Below are positions 50,331 through 59,796 of a stretch of DNA of 64,000 nucleotides, one piece after another. The stretch covers positions 593,566 to 657,565 of the forward strand of contig NZ_JACHIJ010000004.1 of NCBI RefSeq assembly GCF_014203115.1. Direction: 5' to 3'. Both the position numbers and the translations under genes were made by a program. The notes beneath the pieces were generated by a model. That model made no database searches. It had not been told where the DNA came from and was given only the letters and a program-made list of their open reading frames with translations. Source of the stretch: Afipia massiliensis (GTDB lineage Bacteria; Pseudomonadota; Alphaproteobacteria; Rhizobiales; Xanthobacteraceae). Every line of letters starts with the position of its first letter. Position 1 is the stretch's first letter.

Positions 50331-51170
50331 ATGGCAATTGAAGTTTTCAACGGCACCTCGATCCCGCGCGAACTGACCACTGCCGCGCTGGAATTCCTGT
50401 GGGTCAAATGGAAAACCCTCAACGATACCAATGATTTGACGCTGCAGCGGCTGACCGAGGAATGCAGCTACGAACTGCGCGCCAATTCCATTCACATGAT
50501 CGGCGTGGGCGATGACTTCGCCTACGTCTATGTCGGCGAGGCCATCCAGGCTGCGGCCCGCGAGAAACTTGCAGGCTCCCTGCTCTCCCAGTTGACCAAT
50601 CCCCTTCGGGATGAATTCAGGGACGTGTACCGGCAAGTCGCCAGGCGCATGACTCCCGCCTTCATCCGCTACACCGGCGGCCGCTCGCAAAGCGGTCAGC
50701 TCTGGCAGCGGCTGGTGCTGCCGATCAAGGTCACCGACAACATCGTCATGCTGGTGATCTATTCGGAGCTGATCAGCTATCAGCTCGAGGTCTACGACCA
50801 TCTGTTTCGCACCGCGCCGGACGCCATGGTCATCGCATCGCCGATCACCAACGACGCCGGGCATACGGTCGATGGCTGGATCGTCATGATGAACGATCGC
50901 GCACGGCAGCTGCTGAACTATGACGGCAACATCGGCAACATCCGCCTGACCCAGCTTCCGCAATTCGCCGGCGTCGATATCTGGGGCCGGCTCTACGCGC
51001 CGAAATCCGCCGCTGCGGCGACGCCCGTGACCGTGGCGGACTTCGATGTCGAGATGATGCGTTTTCCGCATGTGTTCGGGCTACGCATTTCGCCCAAGCT
51101 CGCCGGACTCGACGCTAATGCCGCAACCCTCGTTCCCGGCATGAGCACTCAGGCCGACCAGCCCGCCTGA
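50331..51170 (+). CDS. PAS-like domain protein of unknown function
   Basis: 279 residues. The middle part resembles a PAS domain: YVYVGEAIQAAAREKLAGSL and IRYTGGRSQSGQLWQRLVLPIK, then VYDHLFRTAPDAMVIASPIT and DGWIVMMNDRARQLLNYDG. The pattern of a sensor-type domain without any kinase, cyclase or HTH output is typical of PAS_5-like proteins of alphaproteobacteria. No signal peptide is seen. The function is unknown. It stands alone between gshB and the MBL-fold gene. Confidence 0.7.
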   Translation: MAIEVFNGTSIPRELTTAALEFLWVKWKTLNDTNDLTLQRLTEECSYELRANSIHMIGVGDDFAYVYVGEAIQAAAREKLAGSLLSQLTNPLRDEFRDVYRQVARRMTPAFIRYTGGRSQSGQLWQRLVLPIKVTDNIVMLVIYSELISYQLEVYDHLFRTAPDAMVIASPITNDAGHTVDGWIVMMNDRARQLLNYDGNIGNIRLTQLPQFAGVDIWGRLYAPKSAAAATPVTVADFDVEMMRFPHVFGLRISPKLAGLDANAATLVPGMSTQADQPA

Positions 51171-51330
51171 TTTTCAAGACATCCCTATTCACATCACTGG
51201 CAACGGTGGAGCGCACCCGGCGCATTGCGGCGCGGTGTCGTCTGCGCCCGCTTGCCAGTGCGCAAAAACGAACCGCATAATCGCCGCCGCGACAACCAAC
51301 GACCAACAACAAAATTCAACGGAGGAACGC

Positions 51331-52323
51331 ATGACGACAGATGTTTCGCGACGATCTCTCCTTGCTCTTGGCGCCGGACTCGGTGTCGGACTTGGCGCCG
51401 GACTTGGCGCAACGATGATGAGCGGTAGCGCCCTGGCGCGCGCACCGAAGCTCGGCACGCAGGCTCCGTATTTTCACCGCTTCACGCTCGGCAGCGCGGA
51501 AGTCACCGTGGTGTCCGACGGACCCCTGCCGCTCGGCGACCCATCAGGCACGTTCCTCGGCGTTCCGAAGGAAGAAGTGCAGAAGATGCTGACCGATAAT
51601 TTTCTGAACCCCAGCAACGTCGTTCTCGAACAGAACGCGCCGATCGTGAACTTTGGCGAGCGCGTGGTTCTGTTCGACACCGGCATGGGCACCTCGAAGC
51701 TGTTCGGACCGACCACCGGTCGTTTGCAGAAGAGCATCACCGAAGCCGGCCTCAAGCCGGAAGACGTCGATGCGATCGTTTGCTCGCACGCGCATATCGA
51801 TCATATCGGCGGTATCGTCGATGCGGGCGGCAAGCCGCTGTTTCCGAACGCACAGGTCTATATCAGCCAGGCCGATCTGGAATTCTGGACCGACGAAAAG
51901 AAGCTGGACGGACCGCTGAAGGATTTCATCATCCACGCCCGCAAGAACCTGATGCCGGTGCGCGACCGGATCGTGTTCTTCAAGGACGGACAGGAATTCC
52001 TGCCCGGCGTGACGGCGATCGCCGCACCGGGCCACACCTTCGGCCACCACATCTTCATGATCCAGTCGGATGGGAAGTCGCTCGCCTTCCTCGGCGATCT
52101 CACCCATCACCAGATCTTGCTGCTGGAGCGGCCGCGGATGGAATTCGCCTACGATTCCGATCCCAAGATGGCCGCCGCCACGCGCGTCAAATTGCTGGAC
52201 ACGATCGCGGCCAACAAAACCGCAGTGATGTCCTACCATTTCCCGTGGCCGGGCTACGGCCATGTGGTGAAGGCGGGCGACGGCTTCCGCTACATCGCCG
52301 AGCCGATGATCATGAATCTCTAG
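51331..52323 (+). CDS. MBL-fold metallo-hydrolase with Tat signal
   Basis: 330 residues from ATG 51331 (GGAGG ribosome binding site). SRRSLLALGAGLGVGLGAGL is a twin-arginine signal with a Gly-rich h-region. Metal ligands are CSHAHIDHIGG (HxHxDH), the His in APGHTFGHH, and the Asp in LAFLGDLTHH. The family includes beta-lactamase-like hydrolases, lactonases and sulfatases; the substrate is not indicated. The protein is probably periplasmic. Confidence 0.9.
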   Translation: MTTDVSRRSLLALGAGLGVGLGAGLGATMMSGSALARAPKLGTQAPYFHRFTLGSAEVTVVSDGPLPLGDPSGTFLGVPKEEVQKMLTDNFLNPSNVVLEQNAPIVNFGERVVLFDTGMGTSKLFGPTTGRLQKSITEAGLKPEDVDAIVCSHAHIDHIGGIVDAGGKPLFPNAQVYISQADLEFWTDEKKLDGPLKDFIIHARKNLMPVRDRIVFFKDGQEFLPGVTAIAAPGHTFGHHIFMIQSDGKSLAFLGDLTHHQILLLERPRMEFAYDSDPKMAAATRVKLLDTIAANKTAVMSYHFPWPGYGHVVKAGDGFRYIAEPMIMNL

Positions 52324-52491
52324 GGCACGGCACGAAACACGGGCCGGTTTTGGATCAGGCCGACCTCGAAACGGCGGCAGCGGGCACCGCGTTCGCTGCC
52401 GTCAGGTTTTCCGGGCACCACCTCGCATGTTCCCCAAATGTTCTTGCGCTCCGAAAAGTTCCTGCTAGGGTTGTAGCGGGGGCGAGGGAGC

Positions 52492-53214
52492 ATGGTTCAG
52501 CGCGTTTCCACGGTGGCGTTTGAAGGCATCGAAGCCCGCGCGGTGGACGTGCAGGTTCAGGTCGCGCCGGGACTACCCGCTTTCAGCATCGTCGGCCTGC
52601 CCGATAAAGCCGTTTCGGAAGCCCGCGAGCGGGTTCGCTCCGCCCTGATTGCCTCTGGTCTGGCGCTGCCCGCCCGGCGAATCACCGTCAATCTCGCGCC
52701 CGCCGACCTGCCCAAGGAAGGCAGCCACTATGATCTCCCCATCGCGCTCGGACTGATGGCCGCCATCGGCGCGATCCCGCCCGATGCACTGAGCGGCTTT
52801 ACGGTGCTGGGCGAACTTGGTCTCGATGGCTCGATCGCGCCGGTCGCCGGCGTGCTTCCCGCAGCCATCGGCGCCAACGCACGCGACGAAGGACTGATCT
52901 GTCCCGCGGCCTGCGGCGCGGAGGCGGCATGGGCCAGCCCCGAGATCCAGATCGTCGCGGCGGCATCGCTGATTCAGATCGCCAATCACTTCAAGGGCAC
53001 GCAGGTCCTGTCGCGGCCCGAACCGAAGATCACCGAACGCCAGATTGCTTCGCTCGATCTTCGCGACATCAAGGGCCAGGAAAGCGCCAAGCGCGCGCTC
53101 GAGATTGCCGCAGCCGGCGGGCATCACCTGCTGATGATGTGGACGATTAACCCGAAAGGAAGGATGCCGCTTGGGCAACCGTTCGGAATGAACACCTCTG
53201 TCCCCGGGCGATAG
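52492..53214 (+). pseudogene. comM: comM (yifB) 5' part, interrupted
   Basis: The frame starts normally (GAGGGAG, ATG 52492) with VSTVAFEGIEARAVDVQVQV, IVGLPDKAVSEARERVRSAL and NLAPADLPKEGSHYDLPIAL. These 215 residues are the N-terminal domain of ComM/YifB, a Mg-chelatase-like AAA+ helicase aiding branch migration in transformation (normal length about 510). After IAAAGGHHLLM the expected Walker A (GPPGxGKS) is missing; 25 unrelated residues follow, and the stop lies in a hairpin at 53199-53223. The 3' half is not in the window. The junction near 53137 is the inferred insertion point of a mobile element. Confidence 0.88.
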
Positions 53215-53223
53215 CCGGGGACA
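53199..53223. repeat. Perfect palindrome at the junction end
   Basis: TGTCCCCGG GCGATAG CCGGGGACA, 9 bp perfect arms. It holds the stop codon of the interrupted comM frame and lies about 60 bp inside the inserted DNA; another TGTCCCC follows near 53261. It could be a terminator or a recombinase binding site; there is no T-tract. Confidence 0.6.
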
Positions 53224-53324
53224 GACCACCACATGATTCATAGCCACTAAAAGCCCGCTTGTGTCCCCGTTGGGCGGCCAGCTTAAAAATAATACTTACG
53301 CCGGGAAAATGTGTCGCTATTGGA

Positions 53325-53348
53325 AAGGACCTCCTTTGACAGGTCCTT
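53325..53348 (+). promoter_or_regulatory. Hairpin just before the replication-protein start codon
   Basis: AAGGACCT CCTTTGAC AGGTCCTT, 8 bp perfect stem, ending 3 bases before ATG 53352. The only Shine-Dalgarno-like bases (AGG) are in the stem, so the structure may limit translation or be an operator. Confidence 0.5.
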
Positions 53349-53351
53349 CGT

Positions 53352-56252
53352 ATGCCCGCTCTCGATCCGGCCCAGCGTATTAAAGTCGCCATCAACACGA
53401 CTCTTCTTAACAAGAACGAGGGGCGGACGAGTTTCGTCGACAACTTCCAGAATGTCGAGTTCACGATTACCGAGTTGGCACATCACGTCAACCAAGGCCT
53501 TGCGTTCTCGAGTCAGCTCTCCGGACAAAGGCGGAAGGCATCGTTCCTCTGTTCTAGCGTTCTTGTGATCGACTTCGACGGCCAGCGGTCACTCGACGAT
53601 GTTCGAACTGACCCCTTCATCCGGGAGCATCTCTCCTTCCTGTATACCACTATTCGGCATACCTCGGACCATCATCGCTTTCGGCTTGTCTTCGCTCTTC
53701 CGGAGCCGATTGAAGATCCGGACCAGATGAACGCGGCGCTCCGAAGCCTGTCACTGAAGGTCTCCGGTAACCGCGCATCGGCGGACGCTGCACACTTGTT
53801 CTTCGGTTCGAAGGGATCTGACCCAGAGCTTTTCCAACGCGCGCTTTCAGCAAGCATGGTCGAAGAACTGATCAAGCGAGGCCTCGACGCGGATAAGCGG
53901 ATCAACCGTGATCGGGCCGCAATGACCTCGGTATCGAGACAGACGATACACCCGGATCACATCCTGACACTCGATGACGGTAGCTCGGCTTCGTTCGGCT
54001 CGCTCCCGATCCGCACCCGCGTTAAGTGCCCTTTCCACTATGACCAGTCCGCCAGTGCATTCATCACAACTTCGGCGAATGGCAAGACAACCGGAGTTCA
54101 CTGTCTGACGTGCGGTCAATCCTTCTGGCCTCCCAACGGCATCCACGAAGTGGATTTTCGCGACTTCGAAAAGGCGCTAGCGGCGGCTGAGGCCTACTTC
54201 GCCGCGAACCTCGATCACGGGCCCTTTCAGGAAGCGATCTCGAGCAACTTCCATCCCGGTCTCAAGGAATGCGATATCCACCGCCTCCCCGGGGGATTCG
54301 TCAGCCTGCCACGTCCGGTCCCTAAAGGCGTGATCTTCATCAAGAGCCCAAAAGGAACCGGAAAGACGGAAGAGTTGTCGCGAATCCTGCTGAAAGAACC
54401 CGGTCGAACGCTGTTGATTGGTCATCGCATCGCGCTCATCGAGCAGACCTGCGACCGCCTAGCCCTCGATTGCTATCTCGACGAACCAGCCGGTGAAATT
54501 CATTGGTCGCAACTAGGTGTCTGCCTTGACAGCTTGGCGCGCTTGGCAGCCCCCAGCAACACGAGGCAGTTCATCGACAACCTCATTATCGACGAGTCCG
54601 AGCAGGTCCTTTCGCATTTCCTGTCTGGAACCATCAGGGACCACGACAGAAACGAGATCTTTCAAATCTTTCGGCTGCTGGTCCGTTCGTCAAAGCGTGT
54701 CTTCGCGCTCGACGCCGACCTCGGCTGGCTCACATTTGAAACTCTGTCGAAGATGGTTTCTGATCCGGAGAACAAGTACGAGCCGAAGAAATGCACGGTT
54801 TACCTGAACGAGCGGTCTGTTTCGACCGAAGTGCAAGTGTACGGCGCGAAGGGCCACCTGATCAGTGAGCTCAATACCTGGGCACAGTCCGGTCGCCGAC
54901 TGTTCGTGCCCTCGAACTCGAAGCGTTTGCTCACAAGGCTGAACGAAGGCTTCAAGAAGAAGATGCCTCAGGTCCGGACACTCCTGATCACGTCCGACAC
55001 GACAGGAGAAGAAGTGGTCAAAGCGTTCATTAAGAACCCTCGGACCGAGACGCTGAAGTACGACGTCATCTTCGCGTCGCCGACGCTCGGGACCGGGATC
55101 GACATCACTTTTGAGAATAATGAGAGCTTGATCGACGGCGTGTTCGGCCTGTTCGAGACCGGCGTGTCGACTCACTTCGAGATCGACCAGCAGATCTGGC
55201 GCGTTCGACACCCCGGATGTGTGAAGGTATGGGTCTCACCGGCGACTTACTTTTTCGACACGTCACGGGACGTCATCCAGCGAGACATTCAGAAGAACAA
55301 CCTGTTCATGAACACGCTCTCGCACTTCGACATAGGGGGAAAGCCCGTGTACCACACGAACTTGCCCCTTATTGACATGGCCGCGCTCGCCCAAAGCCAA
55401 CAGGTCGCCTCGAAGAACAATCTCAAGAAGAACTTAATAGACCTGAAGACGTCCCACGGTCACATCATCACCTATGTCGAGAAGAATTCCCCCGCGACTT
55501 CTGAAGGGATGCGGTTTGAAGCAGCGTCGGCGGCGCTGGAGGAAGAGCAGTACAGGACCTCGATCCTGAACGCGCGGAGATTGACCCGCGAAGAGTTCGA
55601 CAAGCTGGATGAGAAGTCAAAAAATCATCGGACACCCGTTGATCGCGTGGGCAGGCTCGCGCTCGAGCGATACCGAATCGAAAGGTTCTATCGCCGCAGC
55701 CTTGACCACGCCCTGATCGACCTCGACGACCGTGGACGCTTCAGGACAAGGGTCATCACATTCGAGGGCGTCTTGAAGGCGGCCAGCGCATCAGCCCCTA
55801 AGGCCGATCTGGGTCTCAAGCAGCGATTTCTCCCGACCGGCGAGGACAGGGCGCACCTGATACTCGAACTGCTCACCTGCGCCGGCGTTATCGAGGGCGA
55901 CCGGTTGGCCACCGAGGCGGAGTTCAGCGTGATCTCGCTCATGCCGTTCATGACGCGGTGTGTTGAGCTCCGTGGAGACGTCGAGGGTGTGCTCGAGATC
56001 GAGGTCGGAGACAACCTGAACGACGGCGTTCGGAAACTCGGGAAGGTCCTCGATAAGATCGGACTTGGAATCGAGCGGACCCGAAGCTCACGCGCGAAGA
56101 AACTCGCCGGGGGGAAGAAGATCCGTTTCTATCGGCTCGTCGAACCGATGCTGCGAACGATCGAAGGCGTCGTTGATGATCGGCAACATGATGCGGATCA
56201 TTTCCGGCGGGAGTTGACCGAGTTGATCAAACTCGGTGAACTCGTCGGGTAA
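53352..56252 (+). CDS. Replication protein: primase-like N-terminus, zinc motif and SF2 helicase
   Basis: 966 residues. Residues 65-160 look like an AEP/primpol core: LVIDFDGQRS (Asp74, Asp76), HRFRLVFALPEPI and SADAAHLFFGSKG. A CHC2-like zinc motif follows, KCPFHYDQS ... CLTCGQSF (Cys226, His229, Cys251, Cys254). A helicase of the herpes-OBP/SF2 type covers about 325-640: Walker A IKSPKGTGKT (330-339), Walker B LIIDESEQ, FASPTLGTGIDIT and QQIWRVRHPG. The last 300 residues are not recognised. The order resembles replication proteins of plasmids and integrative elements. GC is lower than in the flanking chromosome. Function is inferred from motifs. Confidence 0.75.
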   Translation: MPALDPAQRIKVAINTTLLNKNEGRTSFVDNFQNVEFTITELAHHVNQGLAFSSQLSGQRRKASFLCSSVLVIDFDGQRSLDDVRTDPFIREHLSFLYTTIRHTSDHHRFRLVFALPEPIEDPDQMNAALRSLSLKVSGNRASADAAHLFFGSKGSDPELFQRALSASMVEELIKRGLDADKRINRDRAAMTSVSRQTIHPDHILTLDDGSSASFGSLPIRTRVKCPFHYDQSASAFITTSANGKTTGVHCLTCGQSFWPPNGIHEVDFRDFEKALAAAEAYFAANLDHGPFQEAISSNFHPGLKECDIHRLPGGFVSLPRPVPKGVIFIKSPKGTGKTEELSRILLKEPGRTLLIGHRIALIEQTCDRLALDCYLDEPAGEIHWSQLGVCLDSLARLAAPSNTRQFIDNLIIDESEQVLSHFLSGTIRDHDRNEIFQIFRLLVRSSKRVFALDADLGWLTFETLSKMVSDPENKYEPKKCTVYLNERSVSTEVQVYGAKGHLISELNTWAQSGRRLFVPSNSKRLLTRLNEGFKKKMPQVRTLLITSDTTGEEVVKAFIKNPRTETLKYDVIFASPTLGTGIDITFENNESLIDGVFGLFETGVSTHFEIDQQIWRVRHPGCVKVWVSPATYFFDTSRDVIQRDIQKNNLFMNTLSHFDIGGKPVYHTNLPLIDMAALAQSQQVASKNNLKKNLIDLKTSHGHIITYVEKNSPATSEGMRFEAASAALEEEQYRTSILNARRLTREEFDKLDEKSKNHRTPVDRVGRLALERYRIERFYRRSLDHALIDLDDRGRFRTRVITFEGVLKAASASAPKADLGLKQRFLPTGEDRAHLILELLTCAGVIEGDRLATEAEFSVISLMPFMTRCVELRGDVEGVLEIEVGDNLNDGVRKLGKVLDKIGLGIERTRSSRAKKLAGGKKIRFYRLVEPMLRTIEGVVDDRQHDADHFRRELTELIKLGELVG

Positions 56253-56802
56253 TTCGATTCCTGTCGCGTTGGATGACTTGGACAGCTTTGCTCAGTTCGG
56301 TCGTTGTTGTGTTTTGGTTGCGATCAAAGCTTCGTCTGCTTGTTCTGAGTTGACTTCAACCTGTCTTCGATACCTGCGGTAGCGTTGAGGATACACTTCG
56401 CCTTCCGGCGAAGTGACCCCGACCTGCGTACAGCGGTTCGGACGACATCGGATCGGAGAAACCGGCGAACCGGATAGGATCAGGCTGAGCGAATTGATCC
56501 TTTACTCTCCGCTTCCCTTTCGGTCAGCGCAGGACAGCGACGAAACCGATCCAACGATCGCGTCATCCTTGACGGTCATCATTCCGTCTCTCTTACAGGC
56601 TTCGTTTTGCGACCCTTGCCTGCTTTAGTCGTTTCGGACTTTGTCCGGACCGGTGTCTCAGTCCACCGGAATTGCTGACCGCAGTGTCCCCCGTTTTGCA
56701 GGAGAGTACGGGATGCTTCTGATTGCGCATCGATACTGAGATGTCGGACCTACTTATCAAGTCCGCTGCCTGATGCTTCAGTTTGAAAGCTTCTGTTTTA
56801 GG
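56253..56802. other. Intergenic region of the element, no gene seen
   Basis: 550 bp between two genes that face each other. A 71-codon frame at 56413-56628 has no homologous look. A perfect hairpin CACTTCGCC TTCC GGCGAAGTG lies at 56394-56415, a possible terminator of the upstream gene without a T-run. Several GT/TT-rich stretches are unlike chromosomal coding DNA. Confidence 0.5.
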
Positions 56803-57414
56803 TCAGACGAGCTCCACGACCCGCCTCTGGGCCTCAGCCTCTCCGTCGATGTACCGCTGCGTGATCCGGAGGTCGGAGTGGCCGGCGAGCAGTTGAACGT
56901 CCCGGAGCGATCCCCCGACCGACGATATCTTCCGGGCCGCGTTGGTGATGAATGTCCGGCGTCCGGAGTGGCTCGAACAGCCCACGAACCGGAGGTCGGA
57001 GTACCACCGGAAGAACATGTTCACGATGGCCTGGGCCGTCGTCCGGGAAGACCGCTCGGTGCTGACGACGTGCTCCGAGACAAGATTCTGCTCGGCCCGC
57101 CACACCGATAGCGCTTCTCGGAGCTCCCGGTTCATCGGGATGACCCGACCCGAGCGCCCCTTGCTTGCGCGGTCCTCGAGTCGGATGTCTGTCCCGATGC
57201 CTCCGGACGCGTCCGAGAGCATGCTCCAGGTCAGGTTCGCGATCTCGTGCGCCCGAAGGCCGGCTCGGGCGGAGAGCAGGCATATGACGGCGTTTCGAGA
57301 GGCATGTCGGCGGCCCCTCACGGACTGCAGGAGTAGGTCTACCTGTCGCGGGGACAGCGTCTTCGCTTGCTTGCCGAGTGACACGAGAGAGCGCTCCGAT
57401 ATGAATCGGATCAT
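56803..57414 (-). CDS. Short tyrosine recombinase (catalytic domain only)
   Basis: 203 residues from ATG 57414 (GGGTAGG just upstream). The catalytic set is complete: Arg in ARAGLRAHEIANL, Lys in SKGRSGRVIPMN, HSGRR (His-x-x-Arg), His in LLAGHSDLRIT and Tyr in QRYID. The SAM-like arm/core-binding domain of ordinary integrases (about 100 residues more) is missing. An upstream in-frame start at 57528 would not add such a domain. It is the likely integrase or resolvase of the element, pointing toward the comM junction. Confidence 0.85.
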   Translation of the reverse strand: MIRFISERSLVSLGKQAKTLSPRQVDLLLQSVRGRRHASRNAVICLLSARAGLRAHEIANLTWSMLSDASGGIGTDIRLEDRASKGRSGRVIPMNRELREALSVWRAEQNLVSEHVVSTERSSRTTAQAIVNMFFRWYSDLRFVGCSSHSGRRTFITNAARKISSVGGSLRDVQLLAGHSDLRITQRYIDGEAEAQRRVVELV

Positions 57415-57661
57415 CCTACCCACCCCAATGGGTATGCAAACACTGACGCTGGTGCAGTTGAAGTCATACGGAACATAGGGGTGATTAATCCGCGACGGAT
57501 TGCTCGCCCTAAATGCAATTCTTCTCAAAACTCTTCGGCCGAGGCACGTTTAGGAAGCTGAGCCCGAACTATTGCCTCTGTCCAACGGGAAGCAAACCAA
57601 CCTCGCGCTAGCCAAGGCCCGAAAGGCACTACAACGTAACCGGCTAGATCGATCACCGGCC

Positions 57662-59599
57662 TCACTTTTTTCGGGCAACGACCTTAAGCAGATCAAGGCA
57701 CTCGGCGAGCGTCACTTTGTCAACGCAATAATCGATGGGCTTCTTGCCACCAAGCTCCTTATAGGCCGACCGAATAAAAAGCTGGCACCGTTGGTGGCCA
57801 AGCGATCGGGTGGCGTCATCCACCAGTTGCCAGACGAATCTGTCAATCACTTTCTGCTTCTTCGCTTTTTCGTTGCGGTCATGAACGGTAGTCCGCAACA
57901 TAGCGAAGGCACGATCCAATCCCAATTCACTAGATGCCGCGAGGCTCAGAAGATCGATGCTTTCAGATTGCTCGGACTGAGACTTAAGCCAATCCGCTGA
58001 ATCGTTTCCTAAGCTATCGTTCACCTCTCTCTTGAACCGCGAGATACGCGACACGCGGGCTTCATTTTCGGAGACTTCCTTTTCAAGGTGCGCCTTCTCA
58101 TCTGCTTCCGCCTTTCGCGCCGCCCGTTCATCCGCCACTTGTTTTCGTGAGTTTCGCTGCCGTTCACGTTCTTGAGCGATTGGAAGCTCTAACGTCGACT
58201 CAATGATTGGGCCGTTTTCAAATATCATACGCTCGATGTTGCGTAACGTCAGGCTCATTTCATCATATGGGCCGCTGTCGGCATCGATTGCAGCCTTGAA
58301 CGAGGAACCGTAAAGGGATTGATGTTGTTGAAGCCAAGTTTTTGCAGTGACCTTTCCTCGCTCATTCACAGGAACAAACGCAAGAATCTTCCTTGCTGTT
58401 TCGAGCGCGCCCTCAGTCCGCCGCTGTATCCGAACAAGCCTTTCTCGATGGCCTTCGATCGAAACGCGAATGTCGCTGACGGTTTGATATGCGCCGCTAA
58501 TTTTGTAGACAAAGCCTTCTCGAGCGAGATGGAACAGATACATCTCGATTGCGCGATACGGCGTTAAGAAATCGAGCGGACCTGCTTGTAAGGCAGCCTC
58601 AAACTCTTTGTTCACAAACTTAAATAGCGGCCGGATCGCCCCGGCGTCCTTAAGTCGGCTGAATACTGTTTTCACTCGATACGCATCGTGTCCTAGTTGG
58701 CTTCCGACGACGAACTCTCGAATAATGAAATTCTGCCACCTATCGAGTGGCCAAGTGAAGCAACCTGCGCCACTGATATGGATTCCGATATGTTGTACAA
58801 GTCGCGTAGCGCGCAACTCGTCCGCATCGCTAATTTCCAATTTCTCTTGTTTCGAGAGATCACTAAGGCCCAACCTATAATCGCGACTCAACAGATTTAG
58901 CGCATCGTCGAATTGCTTCGTTGCGTCGGCTTCTTTCTTCTCGTGAGCAGCGCGAAGCTTTGCGTGCGCTGAATCAATGTCTGCGTGAAAGAGCCAAGAT
59001 CGCGGCGCGTCATAAATTACTGCTTGCGTAATGACATCCCGATCGGCGTTCCTTGGAAGCCCGGATAAGTCTATTTCAAGTGCAGGAACTCCCCTTGCAC
59101 GAATCTTTTCAATCTTCATTTCATCACAAGGATGCGTGACGGCTATTTCGATGAGAAGATTTCGTCCGGCTTTCTCGACATAGATATCGGGTACGATTCT
59201 CTCTAGTTCGCGATGTTCGGCTACCACCATGTCAAACTCAACGAGGCGAGCCTTCGATAGAATAACCTCCCGGCCTGCGAATGATGCACGTCGTTCGATT
59301 AGGTAGAGCTTTTTATGTTCTTCGATGGCTTCTTTTGCGAGGATGTGAATTGCCGTCTCAGGCCCCCCACCATTGCACTTGGAATTCGAAGAATGAGAGT
59401 AATGTGGCGTTTGGTGATTGGTTTTAGCGATCAAATATTCGTTGCAGTGCGGGTTAGGGCATCTGCATTTACACTTGGCCCCGTTCGCGACAGTTGAAAT
59501 TTTAGCCATCTTCCCATTGGAATCGATTGCCCACACCAACTTCGCTTTATCCGAGCCGAAATTGGAAACATCGTGTGCACTGGGAAGCGAATCGAACAT
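57662..59599 (-). CDS. CoiA-like competence/nuclease family protein
   Basis: 645 residues. A cysteine-rich zinc motif KCKCRCPNPHC (Cys43, 45, 47, 52) and HYSHS (66-70) precede the nuclease region ETAIHILAKEAIEEHKKLYL, ELERIVPDIYVEKAGRNLLI, EIAVTHPCDEMKIEKIR (PD...E, Asp138/Glu151), which follows the CoiA pattern. A coiled coil (about 480-550) and a helical C-terminus follow. CoiA acts in DNA processing during transformation in Gram-positives; here it is probably a DNA nuclease carried by the element. The start ATG 59599 has no clear ribosome binding site. Codon use is AT-richer than the chromosome. Confidence 0.75.
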   Translation of the reverse strand: MFDSLPSAHDVSNFGSDKAKLVWAIDSNGKMAKISTVANGAKCKCRCPNPHCNEYLIAKTNHQTPHYSHSSNSKCNGGGPETAIHILAKEAIEEHKKLYLIERRASFAGREVILSKARLVEFDMVVAEHRELERIVPDIYVEKAGRNLLIEIAVTHPCDEMKIEKIRARGVPALEIDLSGLPRNADRDVITQAVIYDAPRSWLFHADIDSAHAKLRAAHEKKEADATKQFDDALNLLSRDYRLGLSDLSKQEKLEISDADELRATRLVQHIGIHISGAGCFTWPLDRWQNFIIREFVVGSQLGHDAYRVKTVFSRLKDAGAIRPLFKFVNKEFEAALQAGPLDFLTPYRAIEMYLFHLAREGFVYKISGAYQTVSDIRVSIEGHRERLVRIQRRTEGALETARKILAFVPVNERGKVTAKTWLQQHQSLYGSSFKAAIDADSGPYDEMSLTLRNIERMIFENGPIIESTLELPIAQERERQRNSRKQVADERAARKAEADEKAHLEKEVSENEARVSRISRFKREVNDSLGNDSADWLKSQSEQSESIDLLSLAASSELGLDRAFAMLRTTVHDRNEKAKKQKVIDRFVWQLVDDATRSLGHQRCQLFIRSAYKELGGKKPIDYCVDKVTLAECLDLLKVVARKK

Positions 59600-59796
59600 A
59601 TGTCAAGTATGGCAGCGAGACGTTAGTTGAAAATCAAAATGTGTTTGTAACGCCACTTTTGCCATAAGAAAAATTTGTGAAAGAGTTGCGCGCTGATCAT
59701 TGCGAATGAATTCCTTGAGCATGAACTAAGCACAAAGGTGTCGCACGGATAAAGGGACAGTATCGCTCGGGTTCAACTGGGATCGCTAAGGGGAGA

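Noticed and set aside
56413..56628. 71-codon frame downstream of the replication protein
   Set aside because: No ribosome binding site, starts in a hairpin, composition not protein-like.
57572..58000. 142-codon frame opposite the CoiA-like gene end
   Set aside because: Overlaps the conserved gene antisense and lacks a start context.
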